Part shown: positions 62,989-64,000 of the stretch, piece by piece | Layout: each line of letters begins with the position of its first letter | Position numbering within the stretch: the first letter of the stretch is position 1 | Origin: Pseudomonas putida | Lineage (GTDB): Bacteria > Pseudomonadota > Gammaproteobacteria > Pseudomonadales > Pseudomonadaceae | Reading direction: 5' to 3' | NCBI RefSeq assembly: GCF_030159595.1 | Contig: NZ_BSKJ01000001.1 | Span: 806,001 to 870,000, forward strand | Length of the DNA stretch: 64,000 nucleotides | The notes under the pieces: generated by a model | Database searches by the model: none | Told to the model about the DNA's origin: nothing | Seen by the model: only the letters and a program-made list of their open reading frames with translations | Program-made: the position numbers and the translations under genes

Positions 62989-63018
62989 AAAAAAGGGCGA
63001 CCGAAGTCGCCCTTTTTG
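62989..63018. terminator. Bidirectional intrinsic terminator between tpm and htpX
   Basis: Stem agggcgac/gtcgccct with a gaa-type loop, flanked by an A-run on the left and a T-run on the right, lies between the convergent tpm and htpX genes. Confidence 0.93.
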
Positions 63019-63031
63019 CATTGCTGGTGGA

Positions 63032-63919
63032 TCAACCGCGACGGCGCAGGGCCTCGATACGGTCTTCCAGCGGCGGGTGGCTCATCAGCAGCCCGGCCAG
63101 GCCGTGCTTCAGGCCGCCATTGATGCCGAAGGCCTTCATCGTATCAGGCATGTGCACCGGCAAGCCTTGCTCCACACGCAGGCGCTGCAGGGCGCCGATC
63201 ATGGCCGAGGTACCGGCCAGCTGCGCGCCGGCTTCGTCGGCGCGGTATTCGCGGCGGCGCGAGAACCACATCACGATCATGCTGGCCAGGATGCCCAGGA
63301 TCAGCTCGGCAACGATGGTCGCCACATAGTAGGCAATGCCCTGGCCTTCTTCGTTTTTGAAGATGACCTTGTCGACGAAGTTGCCGATGATGCGTGCGAA
63401 GAACATCACGAAGGTGTTCACCACACCCTGCACCAGCGCCAGGGTGACCATGTCACCGTTGGCCACATGGCCGATCTCGTGGGCCAGCACCGCGCGCACT
63501 TCATCGGGCGAGAAACGCTCCAGCAGGCCCTGCGACACGGCTACCAGCGCGTCGTTACGGTTCCAGCCGGTGGCGAAGGCGTTGGCCTCGTACGCTGGGA
63601 AGATACCCACCTCGGGCATTTTGATGCCCGCTTCACGCGACAGCTCTTCGACCGTTTGCAACAACCACTGCTCGTGGCGGGTGCGAGGTTGGCTGATGAT
63701 CTGGGTGCCAGTGGTCATCTTCGCCATCCATTTGGAGATGAACAGCGAAACCAGGGAGCCGGCAAAGCCGAACACGGCGCAGAACACCAGCAGGCTGCTG
63801 AGGTTCAGGTCGACCCCGTTGGCGGCCATAAACCCGTTGAAACCGAACAGGCTCAGGGTAATGCTTGCAACCAGCACCACCGCGAGGTTGGTGGCCACAA
63901 ACAACAGAATGCGCATCAT
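63032..63919 (-). CDS. htpX: Membrane zinc protease HtpX
   Basis: The 295-residue inner-membrane metalloprotease degrades damaged membrane proteins. It has two N-terminal helices (residues about 5-24 and 35-55), the zinc motif [13 protein letters not shown] near 140, two further hydrophobic segments (about 158-215), and the downstream Glu in [13 protein letters not shown] near 222. Length and layout are those of Pseudomonas HtpX. A heat-shock type promoter stands upstream. Confidence 0.96.
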   Translation of the reverse strand: MMRILLFVATNLAVVLVASITLSLFGFNGFMAANGVDLNLSSLLVFCAVFGFAGSLVSLFISKWMAKMTTGTQIISQPRTRHEQWLLQTVEELSREAGIKMPEVGIFPAYEANAFATGWNRNDALVAVSQGLLERFSPDEVRAVLAHEIGHVANGDMVTLALVQGVVNTFVMFFARIIGNFVDKVIFKNEEGQGIAYYVATIVAELILGILASMIVMWFSRRREYRADEAGAQLAGTSAMIGALQRLRVEQGLPVHMPDTMKAFGINGGLKHGLAGLLMSHPPLEDRIEALRRRG

Positions 63920-63965
63920 GGTTGTTACGTTCTCCTGACGGATGAATTGTCGCTTACTGCGGGGT

Positions 63966-63994
63966 ATATAAGGGGCCTGCCGCGCCGATTCAAT
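63966..63994 (-). promoter_or_regulatory. Probable sigma-32 (heat-shock) promoter of htpX
   Basis: On the minus strand ATTGAA (63989-63994), a 13-base spacer and CCCCTTATAT (63966-63975) match the sigma-32 consensus CTTGAAA/CCCCATnT. The -10 lies about 47 bases before the start codon. Confidence 0.65.
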
Positions 63995-64000
63995 CGGGCG

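Overview
The window is a 64 kb piece of a GC-rich Pseudomonas chromosome, most likely from the Pseudomonas putida group. The main evidence is the fourteen REP/BIME palindromes of the P. putida type (core cgcgggcttgcccgcg, often with a cccgctcccacaggg tail), an earP-efp pair with the rhamnosylatable Arg32 in EF-P, and a dense core gene set (pyrF, prmB, aroC, folE, tpm, htpX). No phage, insertion sequence or CRISPR array was seen.

Bases 1 to about 15.5 kb are a surface-polysaccharide (O-antigen type) locus. On the minus strand, in transcription order, it holds wecB, wecC, a 2308-residue multi-domain protein (methyltransferase, very long coiled coil, three glycosyltransferase-like parts), a small lipoprotein, two family-4 glycosyltransferases and a membrane protein with a kinase-like tail. 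A DUF6270 gene enters from the left edge on the opposite strand. The leftmost 6 kb is visibly more AT-rich than the rest, as expected for an exchanged polysaccharide cassette. Two genes carry one-base frameshifts: wecC lost its nucleotide-binding loop, and one glycosyltransferase is split at a run of six A. I saw no similar lesion in the other genes of the window.

Bases 16 to 44 kb are ordinary chromosomal core and flexible genes. They include a ComEA-like protein, pyrF, two oxidoreductases, an HBM-type chemoreceptor, a benzoate transporter, GST and glutaredoxin-like proteins, folE, an Smr protein, an isochorismatase-like hydrolase, prmB, aroC, an MFS transporter overlapping an acireductone-dioxygenase-like gene, a ZIP transporter, an LTA-synthase-like sulfatase, rraB, a cytochrome c, a glutamine amidotransferase, corA, an acyltransferase and a crotonase. 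Most gene ends are marked by REP elements.

Bases 44 to 64 kb hold tRNA-Ser(GGA), a TonB-dependent receptor behind a terminator-like hairpin, two divergent regulator-target pairs, a GreA/B-type factor, earP-efp, the ohrR-ohr peroxide module with a visible operator-promoter, a TauE-type exporter, a type II DAHP synthase, a spermidine-synthase-like protein, a DEAD-box RNA helicase with a structured leader, a DOPA-type dioxygenase, tpm and htpX with a heat-shock (sigma-32) promoter.

The most interesting object is the 2308-residue protein. It puts in one chain a chain-terminating-type methyltransferase, a coiled-coil 'ruler' with 117-bp tandem repeats, and the glycosyltransferases. This resembles a one-polypeptide version of the WbdA/WbdD polymerase-ruler system.
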